Below are positions 1 to 9,795 of a stretch of 64,000 nt of DNA, piece by piece (within the stretch, counting starts at the first letter, position 1; each line of letters starts with the position of its first letter). Source of the stretch: Deltaproteobacteria bacterium (GTDB lineage: Bacteria > Desulfobacterota > Binatia > HRBIN30 > JACQVA1); the NCBI GenBank assembly GCA_016178705.1, contig JACOST010000024.1:94834-158833 (forward strand), written 5' to 3'. Below the pieces are notes generated by a model. It saw nothing but the letters and a program-made list of their open reading frames with translations. It had not been told where the DNA came from and searched no databases. The position numbers and the translations under genes were made by a program.

Positions 1-855
1 CAGGCCGAGGTAGCCGATGAACGCCACCAGATCGCCGAGCGTCAAGCGGCCGCTGATCACGTGGAGGCCGCCGTACCACAGCACCACCAAGGTGCCGAGG
101 CTGGCGGCGATCTTCATCACCGGCAACATGCGACCGCGCACCCGCGCCAGGCGGACACTCGAGGCCTGGAAGCGCTCATTGATAGCAGCGAACTTCGCCG
201 TGGCCGCGGCCTCAGCAACATACGACTGCACGACGTGGATGCCGCTCAGGTTCTCCTGCACCACGCTGCTCATCTCGGCGAGTTGCTCCTGCACGCGCAG
301 CGTTTGCTCCATCATTTGGCGGCTGTAGTGCTTCACGACGACGAGCACGAGCGGATACGGCAGTAGGGCGATTACTGTCAGCACCGGGTCGAGCCGGATC
401 ATGATGGAGACCGCGTAGACGTAGTAGAGCGGCGTGTTGACGAGGTTGAGGATCGCCGGCCCGAGCAGCATGCGGACGGCGGTCACGTCGTTGACCAGGC
501 GCGACATCAAGTCGCCGGTCTGTTGGGCGCGGTAGAACGATTGCGGCAGGCGCTGCAGGTGGGCGAACAAATCGTTGCGCAGGTCGTACTCGATGTCACG
601 GCCGACGTTGAAAATCAGCGTACGCGACAGCGCGCGCGCGACCGCTTGCACCAACGCGATGCCGACGATGGCAGCGGCGAAGAGGGTGACTTCACGAGAC
701 GATTGTCCGAGCTCGATCGCGTTGATTGCGCGTTTGAGCAGGTACGGGATGCTCATCGCCAGCGTGGCGGTGATGAACAAGCACGCGCCGCCCGCCAGGT
801 AGCGTCGGCGATAACGCCAAACGTAAGATTTCAACCGCCGCACGGCGGCCATCAT
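1..855 (-). CDS. ABC exporter, transmembrane domain (partial, runs off left edge)
   Basis: Reading from an ATG at 855 gives 285 open codons that run off the left edge. The product starts MMAAVRRLKSYVWRYRR and has hydrophobic helices near residues 19-38, 57-75, 135-160 and 250-270. Between them, at about residues 105-125, is 'FYRAQQTGDLMSRLVND', the coupling-loop motif of type I ABC exporter membrane domains (MsbA/LmrA class). The ATP-binding domain, normally fused C-terminally at about 580 residues total, lies outside the window. The substrate cannot be told; lipid, peptide or drug export are all possible. A second ATG directly follows the first (852), so the start may be one codon later. Family call is secure; function is not. 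Confidence 0.85.
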   Translation of the reverse strand, partial: MMAAVRRLKSYVWRYRRRYLAGGACLFITATLAMSIPYLLKRAINAIELGQSSREVTLFAAAIVGIALVQAVARALSRTLIFNVGRDIEYDLRNDLFAHLQRLPQSFYRAQQTGDLMSRLVNDVTAVRMLLGPAILNLVNTPLYYVYAVSIMIRLDPVLTVIALLPYPLVLVVVKHYSRQMMEQTLRVQEQLAEMSSVVQENLSGIHVVQSYVAEAAATAKFAAINERFQASSVRLARVRGRMLPVMKIAASLGTLVVLWYGGLHVISGRLTLGDLVAFIGYLGL

Positions 856-895
856 CCCACAACGTCATCGCGATGCAACGGAGGGGTGAAAAGAC

Positions 896-926
896 ACGGG
901 GCGAGCGCATCGCGCGCTCGCCCCGT
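896..926 (-). terminator. Rho-independent terminator after the FG-GAP lipoprotein gene
   Basis: A perfect 13-bp GC-rich stem (896-908 pairs with 914-926) has a 5-nt loop. Read on the minus strand it is followed by GTCTTTTC. It lies 31 bp past the stop codon of the gene at 957 and upstream of the ABC exporter gene, so it should separate the two transcripts. Confidence 0.7.
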
Positions 927-956
927 TAGGTCACGGTCGAATGTCGATCGATTGGG

Positions 957-2333
957 TCACTTGTTGATGTGGCCGAGCCAGACGTCGATCTCACCGAAGC
1001 GGCCGCGTTCGGGGCCACGATCCTTGGCTTCTGCAGCCTTAGCATCCTTCTCTGCCGGATCGGCCTTCTCGGCCTTGTCGCCCTTTTTCTTCTTTCCTTC
1101 GGCCTTTACGTCCATCTCTTTCTTCTTGCCCGAACGGTACGTCGGCGACAGCACATCACCGAAGGCGACACCGATGTCGAGCACGCCGTCACGGTTGACG
1201 TCGGCGAGGCCGGCACCCCAGGTGCGCTCGCGCCCCGTGGTCGGCAAACCGGTGGTGTCGTCGAGGCTCCAGTTCCCCTGACCATCACCGAGGAACGGGA
1301 AGACACCATAGACGCCTCCAATTTCTTCGAGATTAGTTTTGCCGGCGACTACCAGATCCATCTTGCCATCGTTGTTGAGGTCGCCGAGCGCGACACCGAG
1401 CGCGTTCATCGGCGGCAGGCCGTTGTTCGAGGCCCGCCACTTGCCGTTGTCCCACAGAAAGACTTCGATACCGGGGATCGCACTGCTGACGGCGATGTCG
1501 AGCTTGCCGTCACCATTGATGTCGCCGAGCGCGATGCCGAACATGTAGAGACCGTGCACATCCGGTGCCGGCAGGCCTTCGGAGGTTTCCTTGAACGATC
1601 CCTTTCCATTCCCCAGCCACACGCGAGGTCCAAGAGCATAAGCGGCTGCGATGTCGGCGTTGCCGTCACCGTCGATGTCACCAACCGCCACCGCGTTACC
1701 CCATTCGGTCAGGGGCAAGCCGTCGGAGTGCTCGCGCCAAGTTCCTTTGCAGTCACCCTGGAACGCCCGCACACCTTCTTCCTGTGCGGCGACCACAACC
1801 AAGTCGGGGCAACCGTCATTGTTGAAGTCACCGATCGCGACATCCTCGCAGCCGATCGTCGGCAAGCCGGATGACGACAGTTTCCAATGCCCGGCCCCAT
1901 CGCCCAGGTACACGTAAACACCTTTGCAGTGGTCGGCGATGGCGATGTCCATTTTCCCGTCCCTATTGACGTCGGCGAAAGCGACACCGCCGCCGCAAAA
2001 GGTCTCGCGCGGGAGTCCCTCGGAAGCATCCTTCCAATGGCCGTTGCCGTCATTGATGTAGACATATGGGCCATCGGCCAGACGCGAGACGAGACCCAAG
2101 TCCGGGAAGCCGTCCCCGTTTACGTCTCCGAAGGTGATCTGCGATTTCCAGATCTTGTTGCCGGGCAGTCCTTCCCGCGCCATTTCGTAGGTCAAAGGTC
2201 CTTTGGCGACAGGGGCCGCCGTCGACTTGGCCTCAGCCGACAACGTGGACGCCGCCGGCTTCACCTTGTGGCAGCCCGCCATCAAACCGATCGCCACCAA
2301 GGCACACAGAAAACGCGCTCTCGATTCCATCAT
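957..2333 (-). CDS. FG-GAP/VCBS-repeat lipoprotein
   Basis: The start at 2333 is preferred over upstream in-frame codons because GGGGAGGG lies 9 nt before it and it gives a lipoprotein signal: MMESRARFLCALVAIG followed by lipobox LMAGC. The mature part has seven repeats of the form 'FGDVNGDGFPDLGLV' or 'FADVNRDGKMDIAIA', whose D-x-[ND]-x-DG core is the calcium-binding loop of FG-GAP/VCBS propeller blades. Seven blades would close one integrin-alpha-like propeller. A Lys/Glu/Ala-rich low-complexity stretch sits between the last blade and the C-terminal 'GEIDVWLGHINK'. A lipid-anchored, probably surface or periplasmic, protein-binding role is inferred; the ligand is unknown. An intrinsic terminator follows. 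Confidence 0.85.
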   Translation of the reverse strand: MMESRARFLCALVAIGLMAGCHKVKPAASTLSAEAKSTAAPVAKGPLTYEMAREGLPGNKIWKSQITFGDVNGDGFPDLGLVSRLADGPYVYINDGNGHWKDASEGLPRETFCGGGVAFADVNRDGKMDIAIADHCKGVYVYLGDGAGHWKLSSSGLPTIGCEDVAIGDFNNDGCPDLVVVAAQEEGVRAFQGDCKGTWREHSDGLPLTEWGNAVAVGDIDGDGNADIAAAYALGPRVWLGNGKGSFKETSEGLPAPDVHGLYMFGIALGDINGDGKLDIAVSSAIPGIEVFLWDNGKWRASNNGLPPMNALGVALGDLNNDGKMDLVVAGKTNLEEIGGVYGVFPFLGDGQGNWSLDDTTGLPTTGRERTWGAGLADVNRDGVLDIGVAFGDVLSPTYRSGKKKEMDVKAEGKKKKGDKAEKADPAEKDAKAAEAKDRGPERGRFGEIDVWLGHINK

Positions 2334-2526
2334 GATCCCAAACCCTCCCCGGTTGTGTGTGGTGTAGAGACAGTCGACAGGCGGATAATATTCGGCGTGA
2401 AAAACGTGCCGTCGTCTACCAGAGGCACTGGAGGGCGTCAAGAAGCTCGCCCGAGGCACTGACTGGAATCCGCGGTTTTACCGGCACTTCCGGACACCAA
2501 GGTGCGCCAAACCGGCGCTTTTCCGC

Positions 2527-2555
2527 TTGACAACCTTGACCGCTTCAAGTATCTC
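2527..2555 (+). promoter_or_regulatory. Putative sigma-70 promoter for the secreted paralogue pair
   Basis: TTGACA at 2527-2532 and TATCTC at 2550-2555 are separated by 17 bp, close to the sigma-70 consensus. The site lies about 138 bp before the ATG at 2694, in the 360-bp gene-free stretch between two divergent genes. Nothing else was recognised in that stretch. Confidence 0.45.
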
Positions 2556-2693
2556 AACGGCGCTCTCCGTCCACCTGTTCAAAGGAGGGATGGAGGCCGC
2601 GTGCCGAACCGAGTTTGACCTGACTCGGCGTGCGGAGTGGCGAGTGGCCCTGGGTGAGCGGTGAATTTCTCCGCTAGGGAAAGGAGAAAGAAG

Positions 2694-3875
2694 ATGAGTT
2701 TTGGACTGGGAAAGCGACGGCTTGCGGCTCTCGGTGTAACGCTGGCTGCGGGGCTTCTATTCGGAACCGGGACGCGCGCCTACGCAGGCGACCCGAACGT
2801 GGACTCCGGGGCCACTGTCGATCAGCCCGGCGCCATTCTGGTGTTCGCTAAAGTGGTCTTTGACGGGCCGACTCCAACGATAGCGAACCCAAAACCGCGT
2901 GATACGATCATTCAGATCAGCAACACGATGAATGTCACCGCGCACGTGCACTGCTTCTACATCGATGCCGAGACTGTAAACCCGAGCCTGCCGTTCAATC
3001 CGGTGTTCAACCCGCGCATCTGGCAAGAGACAGATTTCAGCCTGTGGCTGACGCGCCAACAACCGACACACTGGGTAGCCAGCTTTGGGCGACCAGTCGA
3101 TCCGAATGACGGACTTGGCAACCAGAACTCTGGTCTCGATCCGGGTCCGATTCCGCCAGTGCGAGCCGGCTTCGAAGGCGAGCTGCGCTGCGTCGTGGTC
3201 GATGCGGACGATAAGCCGCTGGCCGATGCCAACTGGATCAAGGGTGAAGCCACCATCCGCGACACCACTCATGATGTGTCAGACTACAACGCGATCGCGC
3301 TCCGCGCGGGACACGCCGCGGGCGCGACTGACAACATCCTCGCGCTCGACGAGATCGGCAAGGACAACGGCGGACAGTACACCTCGTGCCCCGATTCGTT
3401 GTTGTTCGACTTCTTCGCGTACGGTCACAACGATCCGGTTGTCGAAGAAAACGGCTTGTGCGATGACGGCAATGGCTCGACGCCGAATGATTGCCCCATC
3501 AACACCACTCTTACGCTGGTGCCCTGCGGCGAGGACTTCGAGAATCTGGTTCCCGGCCGCGTGACCGTGGGTTTCGAAATCATCAATGAGTTTGAGAACA
3601 AAACGTCTCGCGATGGCGTGCAGGTGGACTGCTGGCTGGACGAGCCGCTGAACAATCTCGGAACCAACGCGTTCAATGCCGGCGTGCTCGGATCGATCAC
3701 TGGATCGGCACGCGTTACACCGGCAGACGGTCAGGGCGGCGTTCTCGGCGTTGCGGAAGAAACACACCTCGATTCGGACGGTAACAGCGGTCGAGCGGCA
3801 TTCAACCTCCACCAGGAGGGCAGCCGCGCCGCGTCGCAAGAGACCGTTGACCGCATCGTCCTCTCCGCACCGTAA
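2694..3875 (+). CDS. Secreted protein of unknown family, paralogue 1
   Basis: ATG at 2694 is chosen because AAGGAG lies 7 nt upstream and the frame then begins with a Sec signal peptide (MSFGLGKRRLAALGVTLAAG, cleavage near 'TRAYAG'). The mature part, about 365 residues, starts with 'DQPGAILVFAKVVFDG', followed by 'DTIIQISNTMNVTAHVHCF' and several Cys. The next gene has the same features in the same order, so the two are tandem paralogues. No catalytic motif was recognised. The opening segment looks beta-rich, as in Ig-like or adhesion modules, but this is a guess. The gap to the next gene is 65 bp and both have the same ribosome-binding layout, so co-transcription is likely. Confidence 0.75.
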   Translation: MSFGLGKRRLAALGVTLAAGLLFGTGTRAYAGDPNVDSGATVDQPGAILVFAKVVFDGPTPTIANPKPRDTIIQISNTMNVTAHVHCFYIDAETVNPSLPFNPVFNPRIWQETDFSLWLTRQQPTHWVASFGRPVDPNDGLGNQNSGLDPGPIPPVRAGFEGELRCVVVDADDKPLADANWIKGEATIRDTTHDVSDYNAIALRAGHAAGATDNILALDEIGKDNGGQYTSCPDSLLFDFFAYGHNDPVVEENGLCDDGNGSTPNDCPINTTLTLVPCGEDFENLVPGRVTVGFEIINEFENKTSRDGVQVDCWLDEPLNNLGTNAFNAGVLGSITGSARVTPADGQGGVLGVAEETHLDSDGNSGRAAFNLHQEGSRAASQETVDRIVLSAP

Positions 3876-3940
3876 GCGGTGGAGCTGCGGGAGTGGAACA
3901 ACAACGACCCTTGTCCAGCGGTGAGGAAAGGAGACACGTG

Positions 3941-5317
3941 ATGAGCACGAAGAAGGGGCTTTGGCGGCGCGCGGTCCTTGGGGCGGCGGTGGTAGCGTTC
4001 GGGTCAGTAGCAACGGCCCGCGCAGATGTGGTGACGGACCAGGGGGCCAGCATCATTGTGTTCCCGAAGATCCGGGTCAACATCGAAAACGCGGGCGCTG
4101 TCAAGACAGATACGATTATCGAGGTGACCAACACCGCCACGTTTCTCGTCAAGGCGCATTGCTTTCTGATCAACGCCAATTCACACTGCAGCAACGCCGA
4201 CCCGACTGGAACCCCAGCGGTGCCGCTAGTCTGCCAGACCAACGCCGATTGCAATCCTACTCCAATCCGCGGCGGTATTTGTCAGCCGACCACGTGGCCC
4301 AATCACGACTTCAATCTGACCCTCACCAAGCGCCAGCCATTGTCCTGGCGAGCCAGCGAAGGACTCGCAAACCCGTGTCCGTCGAGTTTCACCAACGAAG
4401 AGTGCCAGCAGGGGAACTTCGTTCCGCTCAGCGGCGGGCGTACCTCGATCGACGGCCAGAGCAACGAAGATACGCGCGCCCTTGCCGCCGAAGAAGATCC
4501 GTTCACCGGCGAACTCAAATGTATTCAGGTTGACCCCGTCAGTGAGCTACCGTTTGATCGCAACGACCTGAAGGGCGAGGCCACCATCGTCAACGTAGAC
4601 TCGGGTGGCGGCGTTGACGCGGCGAAGTACAACGCCATCGGTATCCAGGCGACCGGCTTTCAGGATACCAGCCCAACCCAGCTCACTCTCGGCGGGCCGA
4701 ATCCGGAGTACAACGCCTGCCCGAGCGTGATTATTCTCGACCATTTCTTCGATACGCCGCCATTACCGGCGGGCCGACTCAGCACCAGCGCTGGCGTCGA
4801 AACCCACAACGACGGCACTGGCACCAGCACGGTCACGGGTGCTGTGGCAACCGACCTCATCGTCGTTCCCTGCACCGAAGATCTGTTGCACCAGGATCCG
4901 ACCCCGGGCAACGCCACGCTGCAGTTCCTGATTTACAATGAGTTCGAACAGCGCTTCTCCACCTCCACCCGGGTGAATTGTTACAAGGAAGTGCAGCTCT
5001 CCGACATCGACACACGCGTCGGCACATCCGACAACGCCAGCTCGATCTACAGCGCCGGCGTGCAGGGAACCCTGACGGGTCAGACCCGTATCCGCCCCGT
5101 TACCGGGATCGACGGCGGACGTCGGGTGCTCGCTATCGCGCAGGAGCGGTGGACGGACTCAGACAATGATTTCCTAGAGTTCGTCCACACAACCGCACGC
5201 AATCTGCAGACGATCCAGCGGCAGCCTGACGATATTGGGCCTATCGGATTGCCCGACACGATTCAGATCACCTGCCCAAGCGGCGGTGCACCGAACGAAG
5301 ACGGCACCTGCAGCTGA
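3941..5317 (+). CDS. Secreted protein of unknown family, paralogue 2
   Basis: ATG at 3941 has AAGGAG 7 nt upstream, the same layout as the preceding gene. The signal peptide is MSTKKGLWRRAVLGAAVVAF, ending near 'ATARAD'. The mature 430 residues share with paralogue 1 the blocks 'DQGASIIVFPKIRVN', 'DTIIEVTNTATFLVKAHCF', a middle 'FTGELKCIQVD', and a late 'VVPCTEDLLHQDPTPGNATL' (paralogue 1: 'LVPCGEDFENLVPGRVTVGF'). Paralogue 2 has an extra Cys-rich insertion after residue 65 with a 'CQTNADCNPTP' pattern typical of disulfide-rich secreted proteins. Function is unknown. A strong terminator follows 24 bp after the stop. Confidence 0.75.
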   Translation: MSTKKGLWRRAVLGAAVVAFGSVATARADVVTDQGASIIVFPKIRVNIENAGAVKTDTIIEVTNTATFLVKAHCFLINANSHCSNADPTGTPAVPLVCQTNADCNPTPIRGGICQPTTWPNHDFNLTLTKRQPLSWRASEGLANPCPSSFTNEECQQGNFVPLSGGRTSIDGQSNEDTRALAAEEDPFTGELKCIQVDPVSELPFDRNDLKGEATIVNVDSGGGVDAAKYNAIGIQATGFQDTSPTQLTLGGPNPEYNACPSVIILDHFFDTPPLPAGRLSTSAGVETHNDGTGTSTVTGAVATDLIVVPCTEDLLHQDPTPGNATLQFLIYNEFEQRFSTSTRVNCYKEVQLSDIDTRVGTSDNASSIYSAGVQGTLTGQTRIRPVTGIDGGRRVLAIAQERWTDSDNDFLEFVHTTARNLQTIQRQPDDIGPIGLPDTIQITCPSGGAPNEDGTCS

Positions 5318-5340
5318 TCATTCGAAGAATTGCGCTCTCG

Positions 5341-5376
5341 AAAAAGGGCCAGGAGGAGATCCTCCTGGCCCTTTTT
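5341..5376. terminator. Bidirectional intrinsic terminator
   Basis: A perfect 17-bp inverted repeat (5341-5357 with 5360-5376) has A5 on one side and T5 on the other, so it gives a stem plus U-run in either direction. It lies between the convergent ends of the secreted-protein pair and lptD. Confidence 0.9.
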
Positions 5377-5399
5377 CTTTTCTCCTCGGATCCCCCCGC

Positions 5400-7655
5400 T
5401 TACGGATAATCGCGCAACCGCGCCGGTTGCGCCCGGCCAGTTGATCCCAGCCCCACCAAAGTAAATTGTGCGCGCACCTCGAGTTCGTGCGGATTCGACT
5501 TGTCGACCACGGCGAACTCAAAGCCCCAACAATCGCATTGCGACAGCAGGCGCAGGCCGAAGTAGTTGTCCAGAAAATTGTTGCTCTCCAAATCCACGCG
5601 GCCGGCGTACACCAAACCGACCGTGTCGGTCAGGCGAAGCTGCACATTGCTCTCAACCTGGCGCAAGAGGCCGCTGGTGACAAAGCGATAGGTCACGCCG
5701 AGCGCGTTGCGCGTGTCCAAGCGCAGTCCGTCTTGATTGCCGTCGCGTCCGGGACCACGCACGCGAAACCCCACGCTCGCGCCCGAGACATCGCTGACGC
5801 TGGTGTCGTAGTCCATGTGGGCCCGCAGTGCGAGGAGCGGACTCGGCTGCACCCGCACCGCCAGATTCACGTCCGAGAAGTGATCAGCCGCTCCCGAGCC
5901 ACCGACCGGAGCGATGCGCCGTTGCGTGTCGACGCTGTCGGTCAGCGCGACGCGCGCCAGTTCGCGAATCTCCCCACGCGCCGGCGGGGATGTTGGCGCG
6001 TCAGACGCTTCGGCTTCAGCGTCCGAGGCCTCGGGTTTCGACTTCGCGAGCAACCGACTGGCAACACCATAGGTAAACAAGCTGCGCCGATTGTCGCGGT
6101 CGACGCCATCGAACAACGCCAAGTCGTCTTGGTTCACACCGGGCACGAACGTGTAATCGAGCGCCGGTTCGATCGTGTGCTTGAGCTTCGAGATGCCAAA
6201 ATGATCGAACGCGTAGACGCGGCTGAACGACGTGCCGCTCTCGGCGGTCAGATGGACCAGCTCCCGGCTGCGATTGGTAGGCAGCGAGACCGGTTGATTC
6301 GGCTGCGTGCCGTTGAGCCCATCTGTCGACGTGCCGTCGAACAGGTGGTACGCGGTCTCGCGCAGGTCGGCGCGCAACGAACCAAACACCGCCGGCGTCG
6401 CGTGGATCGGCACGACCGCCTCCGGTCGCACATCGAGCCGCAAACCATCGATTCCGCTGTGCCGCTGAAAATCCGATCCCGAAGCGTTCAGCCGCGCCAG
6501 CAGCTGATCGCCGAAGATCTGCTGCGCCCACAGCTCCGAATCGGGCGCGCGCTGCAGCACCACGTCGTCGCCGCCGGTGAGATCTTGATAGAAGGTACTC
6601 TGCGTCCGCAGCGCCGCACGATCCCACTCGCGCACGATGCCGACCTTCGACGTCGTGTACGGCAGCGTCCGGATCAACGTTTCGCGCGGCCGAGTGATCG
6701 CAAACGTGTTGATGTCGCGCACGAAGTTGTCGTCACTGACGAAGAACAGATCGGCATACGCTTGCGCGGCACCGATACTGTTGGTGTGCTCGGTGACCAC
6801 GCTCCAGCGATTCTGCACCGTCGCGGAGTTGGAGCCCTTGAAGATCTCATTGAAGTACGACGGGCTGATCGCACCATGAAAGTCCCGACTGAACGCGTAG
6901 CGATAGTCGGCAACCGCGCCGATGCGCGCACTGGTTTCGAGATCCATCGCCAACGTCAGATCCTGGCTGCGATTGATCGCCCAGTAGAACGGCGCAAAAA
7001 TTTGAAAGCCGCGCCGATTCGATGCGCTGAAGCGCGGCAGCAAGAAACCGCTCTGGCGCTCGCGATTGACCGGGAACGCCGCGCGCGGCAGATAGAAGAC
7101 CGGCACGTCGAGGATGTTGAAGGTGCCCGCCCGCACGGTACCGTAGCCACGTAGTGAGACGTCAACTTCTTTGCCGGCAATACTCCAACTCGGCGGCCCG
7201 TCATCGCAGCGACAGGCCGTGAACTTGCCATTCTCGATGTGGTAGCTCTGCCCTACCCCTTTCTCGATGCGATCGCCGCTGAGCGAATAGTGCAGCCGCT
7301 CGGAACTCACCGTCCCCTTGTCCAACAGGCCGGTTTCCTCGTCGAGATTCAGCGCAATCGCGTCGGCAAACAAAGTTCCTTGCGGATCGCTGACGGTGAC
7401 GGCGCCGCGCGCGACGACTTCGTTGGTACCGCGATTGAATCGGACTTCCTCGGCATGGATCTCGGTGTCGCCGCGCCGGATCACCACATTGCCATGCGCG
7501 CTGACCGTGTTGGTGCCCTGATCGTACGACAGCGAGGCGGCGTCGATCGCCACTTCGCCGGCGTCGTCCGCACTCGGCGCTAACACCTGCGCGCGCGCGG
7601 GCCCAGCCAGCGCCGCAGCGAGAGCCCATCCGACTAACGCTCGACGCACGCCCAC
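5400..7655 (-). CDS. lptD: LPS-assembly protein LptD
   Basis: LptD forms the outer-membrane barrel that, with LptE, inserts lipopolysaccharide into the outer leaflet. The N-terminal OstA/LptA-like domain is plain: 'NTVSAHGNVVIRRGDTEIHA' and 'GTLFADAIALNLDEETG' lie in the first 120 residues after the signal. A long beta-barrel follows ('LPRAAFPVNRERQSGFLLPR', 'ISPSYFNEIF') to a C-terminal 'YFGLRLLSQCDCWGFEFAVV'. GTG at 7655 is taken as start; it gives a signal peptide (VRRALVGWALAAALAGPARA) and lies 19 bp past the folC stop. GTG at 7649 is an alternative. Length, about 750 residues, is normal. Two neighbouring Cys near the end match the conserved disulfide region. It is last in the trp-folC run. 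Confidence 0.9.
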   Translation of the reverse strand: MGVRRALVGWALAAALAGPARAQVLAPSADDAGEVAIDAASLSYDQGTNTVSAHGNVVIRRGDTEIHAEEVRFNRGTNEVVARGAVTVSDPQGTLFADAIALNLDEETGLLDKGTVSSERLHYSLSGDRIEKGVGQSYHIENGKFTACRCDDGPPSWSIAGKEVDVSLRGYGTVRAGTFNILDVPVFYLPRAAFPVNRERQSGFLLPRFSASNRRGFQIFAPFYWAINRSQDLTLAMDLETSARIGAVADYRYAFSRDFHGAISPSYFNEIFKGSNSATVQNRWSVVTEHTNSIGAAQAYADLFFVSDDNFVRDINTFAITRPRETLIRTLPYTTSKVGIVREWDRAALRTQSTFYQDLTGGDDVVLQRAPDSELWAQQIFGDQLLARLNASGSDFQRHSGIDGLRLDVRPEAVVPIHATPAVFGSLRADLRETAYHLFDGTSTDGLNGTQPNQPVSLPTNRSRELVHLTAESGTSFSRVYAFDHFGISKLKHTIEPALDYTFVPGVNQDDLALFDGVDRDNRRSLFTYGVASRLLAKSKPEASDAEAEASDAPTSPPARGEIRELARVALTDSVDTQRRIAPVGGSGAADHFSDVNLAVRVQPSPLLALRAHMDYDTSVSDVSGASVGFRVRGPGRDGNQDGLRLDTRNALGVTYRFVTSGLLRQVESNVQLRLTDTVGLVYAGRVDLESNNFLDNYFGLRLLSQCDCWGFEFAVVDKSNPHELEVRAQFTLVGLGSTGRAQPARLRDYP

Positions 7656-7674
7656 CCCACTTCGATCGAGCCGC

Positions 7675-8967
7675 TTAGGGATGAATGGTCGCGGCAGTCC
7701 ATGGACGACCGCGATCGAGTACGGGAAGCACCGCACCGATGAGAAACAACGAGCCGGTGACGAGAATCGCCCCATCTCGCGGCGTGCGCTGCCATGTCAC
7801 TGCCATCGCACGGCGCGGGTCATCGATGACCTCGACCGGGCAATGAGTCCGAAACTGCGCGGCTACGCGTTCCGGCTCTTCACCTCGCGGCGGCAGCACG
7901 CTGGCAATCGTCGCCGAACGTACGAGCGGGCCAAGACGCTCTACCATCGGCTGCCAATGCTTGTCGCGCATCACGCCGAACAGCAGGTGAAGTGGCCGGT
8001 CACCAATGATGGCCGGCAACTCGCCGATCAAAGTGCGTACGCCATCCTCGTTGTGCGCCCCGTCTACAATCACCAGCGGGTCGCTCGCCACGACATCGAG
8101 TCGGCCCGGCCAACTCACGGTCGCCAACCCCGAGCGCACGGCGTCTGGCGTGATTCCAAACCGCTCGCGCACCAACGCGGCAGCCGCCACCGCCGTGGCT
8201 GCGTTGTCACGCTGAAATCGGCCCCGCAAGGCCAAGCGCGCACCTTCCAACTGCCAACCCATACCGGAAATGCGTGGCGATGCACCGCCTTCAACGCTCA
8301 CTGCGCCGGCTGCGTCGATGACATCGGCGCCCTGACTCGCCGCGATGTCGCGCAGCACGCGCTCCGCCGCGGCGGGCAGGCGACCCAGAACGACCGGACG
8401 GCCTGGCTTGATGATGCCGCCCTTCTCGGCGGCGATCAGCTCCAAGGTGTCGCCCAAGTACTGTTCGTGATCGCGGCCGATTGTGGTGATCACGGCAACC
8501 TCGGGGTCAATCACGTTGGTCGCATCGAGCCGGCCGCCTAGGCCTACCTCGATCACCGCCGAGTCGACGCCGCGACGCGCAAACGCCAGGAATGCGATCA
8601 CCGTAACAAACTCGAAGAACGTCAGATCGATCCCGCGCGCGGTTGCCGCGCTGCGAATCTCGCGCGTTAGTGCGACCACCTCGGTCTCTGTGATCTCGTC
8701 CGCTCCGATGCGGATTCGTTCTGTGAAGCGCACCAGGTGCGGTGACGTGTACAGCCCGGCACGCCGGCCGGCGGCCAGCAGCATCGCGTGCAGCATGGCT
8801 GCCACCGAACCCTTGCCGTTCGTGCCCGCGATGTGCACGCACGGATACCGCCGCTGTGGCTCACCGAGTGCCGTCAAGGCCAACGCGACGCGCTCGAGCT
8901 TGAAGTCCATCCCACGTGCGGTCTCGAGGTTGTACAGCCACGCGATAGTGTCGGTGTATGCGCTCAT
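7675..8967 (-). CDS. folC: Bifunctional folylpolyglutamate/dihydrofolate synthase
   Basis: FolC adds glutamate to dihydropteroate and folates in the cytoplasm using ATP. Diagnostic motifs are the P-loop 'HIAGTNGKGSVAAML' (about residues 45-60), 'YTSPHLVRFTERI', 'GLGGRLDATNVI' and the C-terminal Mur-ligase-like 'IVDGAHNEDG'. The length of 430 is typical. The ATG at 8967 lies 6 bp past the trpA stop, and lptD follows 19 bp after its own stop, so all are probably one transcript. A trp-folC order is common in proteobacteria, often with accD between; accD is absent here. Confidence 0.95.
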   Translation of the reverse strand: MSAYTDTIAWLYNLETARGMDFKLERVALALTALGEPQRRYPCVHIAGTNGKGSVAAMLHAMLLAAGRRAGLYTSPHLVRFTERIRIGADEITETEVVALTREIRSAATARGIDLTFFEFVTVIAFLAFARRGVDSAVIEVGLGGRLDATNVIDPEVAVITTIGRDHEQYLGDTLELIAAEKGGIIKPGRPVVLGRLPAAAERVLRDIAASQGADVIDAAGAVSVEGGASPRISGMGWQLEGARLALRGRFQRDNAATAVAAAALVRERFGITPDAVRSGLATVSWPGRLDVVASDPLVIVDGAHNEDGVRTLIGELPAIIGDRPLHLLFGVMRDKHWQPMVERLGPLVRSATIASVLPPRGEEPERVAAQFRTHCPVEVIDDPRRAMAVTWQRTPRDGAILVTGSLFLIGAVLPVLDRGRPWTAATIHP

Positions 8968-8973
8968 CAGCGT

Positions 8974-9795
8974 TCAGCCAGAATGCTCGGTACGCCCGTT
9001 GCGTATCGCGGTCTTCAGGCTGCGGATGAAGCTGCTCACGCGCTCGACCACGTCCGGCGCGCTCCCGTACTCTTCGATGATCCGCATCATCGCGGTGCCC
9101 ACCACCACGGCATCGGCAAACTGCGCCACCGCCGCCGCTTGCTCGGGTTTGGTGATGCCAAACCCGACGCCAACCGGCAGCTTGGTCTGCCGCTTGACCT
9201 TCTCGATCATCGGCCGCACGTCAGCCGGCATGATCGCCTGCACTCCGGTGACACCGGTCAACGACACGTAGTAAACGAAGCCGCGCGCATGGCTGAGCAC
9301 TTTGCGCATCCGATCGCTGTCACTCGTCGGCGCCAGCATGGGAATGATGTCGACTCCCGCAGCATCGGTGTGGCGGCGCAGTTCGCCGGCTTCTTCCGGC
9401 GGCAGATCCACGATCAGTGCGCCGTCGACTCCAGCGGCCGCCGCATCACGCGCGAAGCGCTCCGTCCCGTAACGAAAAATCGGGTTGTAATATCCAAAGA
9501 GGATGATTGGCATCGTCAGGCCCTGCACCCGCAGCTCCTGAACCAATTCCAGCACGCGCGCCAGCGAGACGTTCCGCTTCAATGCGCGCTGCGCCGAGCG
9601 CTGCAACACCGGTCCGTCGGCGGTTGGATCCGAGAACGGCACACCGAGTTCGAGGATGTCCGCACCGGCATCCTGCGCCGCAATCACGATGGCGCGGGTG
9701 CGTCCCATGTCCGGATCGCCAGCCATGATGAAGGGAATGAGCGCCGCCTCGCCGCGCTTGCGGAGCTGCGCGAAACGTTCCGCGATGCGACTCAT
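8974..9795 (-). CDS. trpA: Tryptophan synthase alpha subunit
   Basis: TrpA cleaves indole-3-glycerol phosphate to indole and glyceraldehyde 3-phosphate and channels indole to TrpB. Catalytic Glu and Asp sit in '[16 protein letters not shown]' (about residues 45-62). The TIM-barrel signatures '[11 protein letters not shown]' and phosphate-binding '[11 protein letters not shown]' are present. The ATG at 9795 overlaps the trpB stop (ATGA), giving translational coupling; 273 residues is normal. Confidence 0.97.
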   Translation of the reverse strand: MSRIAERFAQLRKRGEAALIPFIMAGDPDMGRTRAIVIAAQDAGADILELGVPFSDPTADGPVLQRSAQRALKRNVSLARVLELVQELRVQGLTMPIILFGYYNPIFRYGTERFARDAAAAGVDGALIVDLPPEEAGELRRHTDAAGVDIIPMLAPTSDSDRMRKVLSHARGFVYYVSLTGVTGVQAIMPADVRPMIEKVKRQTKLPVGVGFGITKPEQAAAVAQFADAVVVGTAMMRIIEEYGSAPDVVERVSSFIRSLKTAIRNGRTEHSG

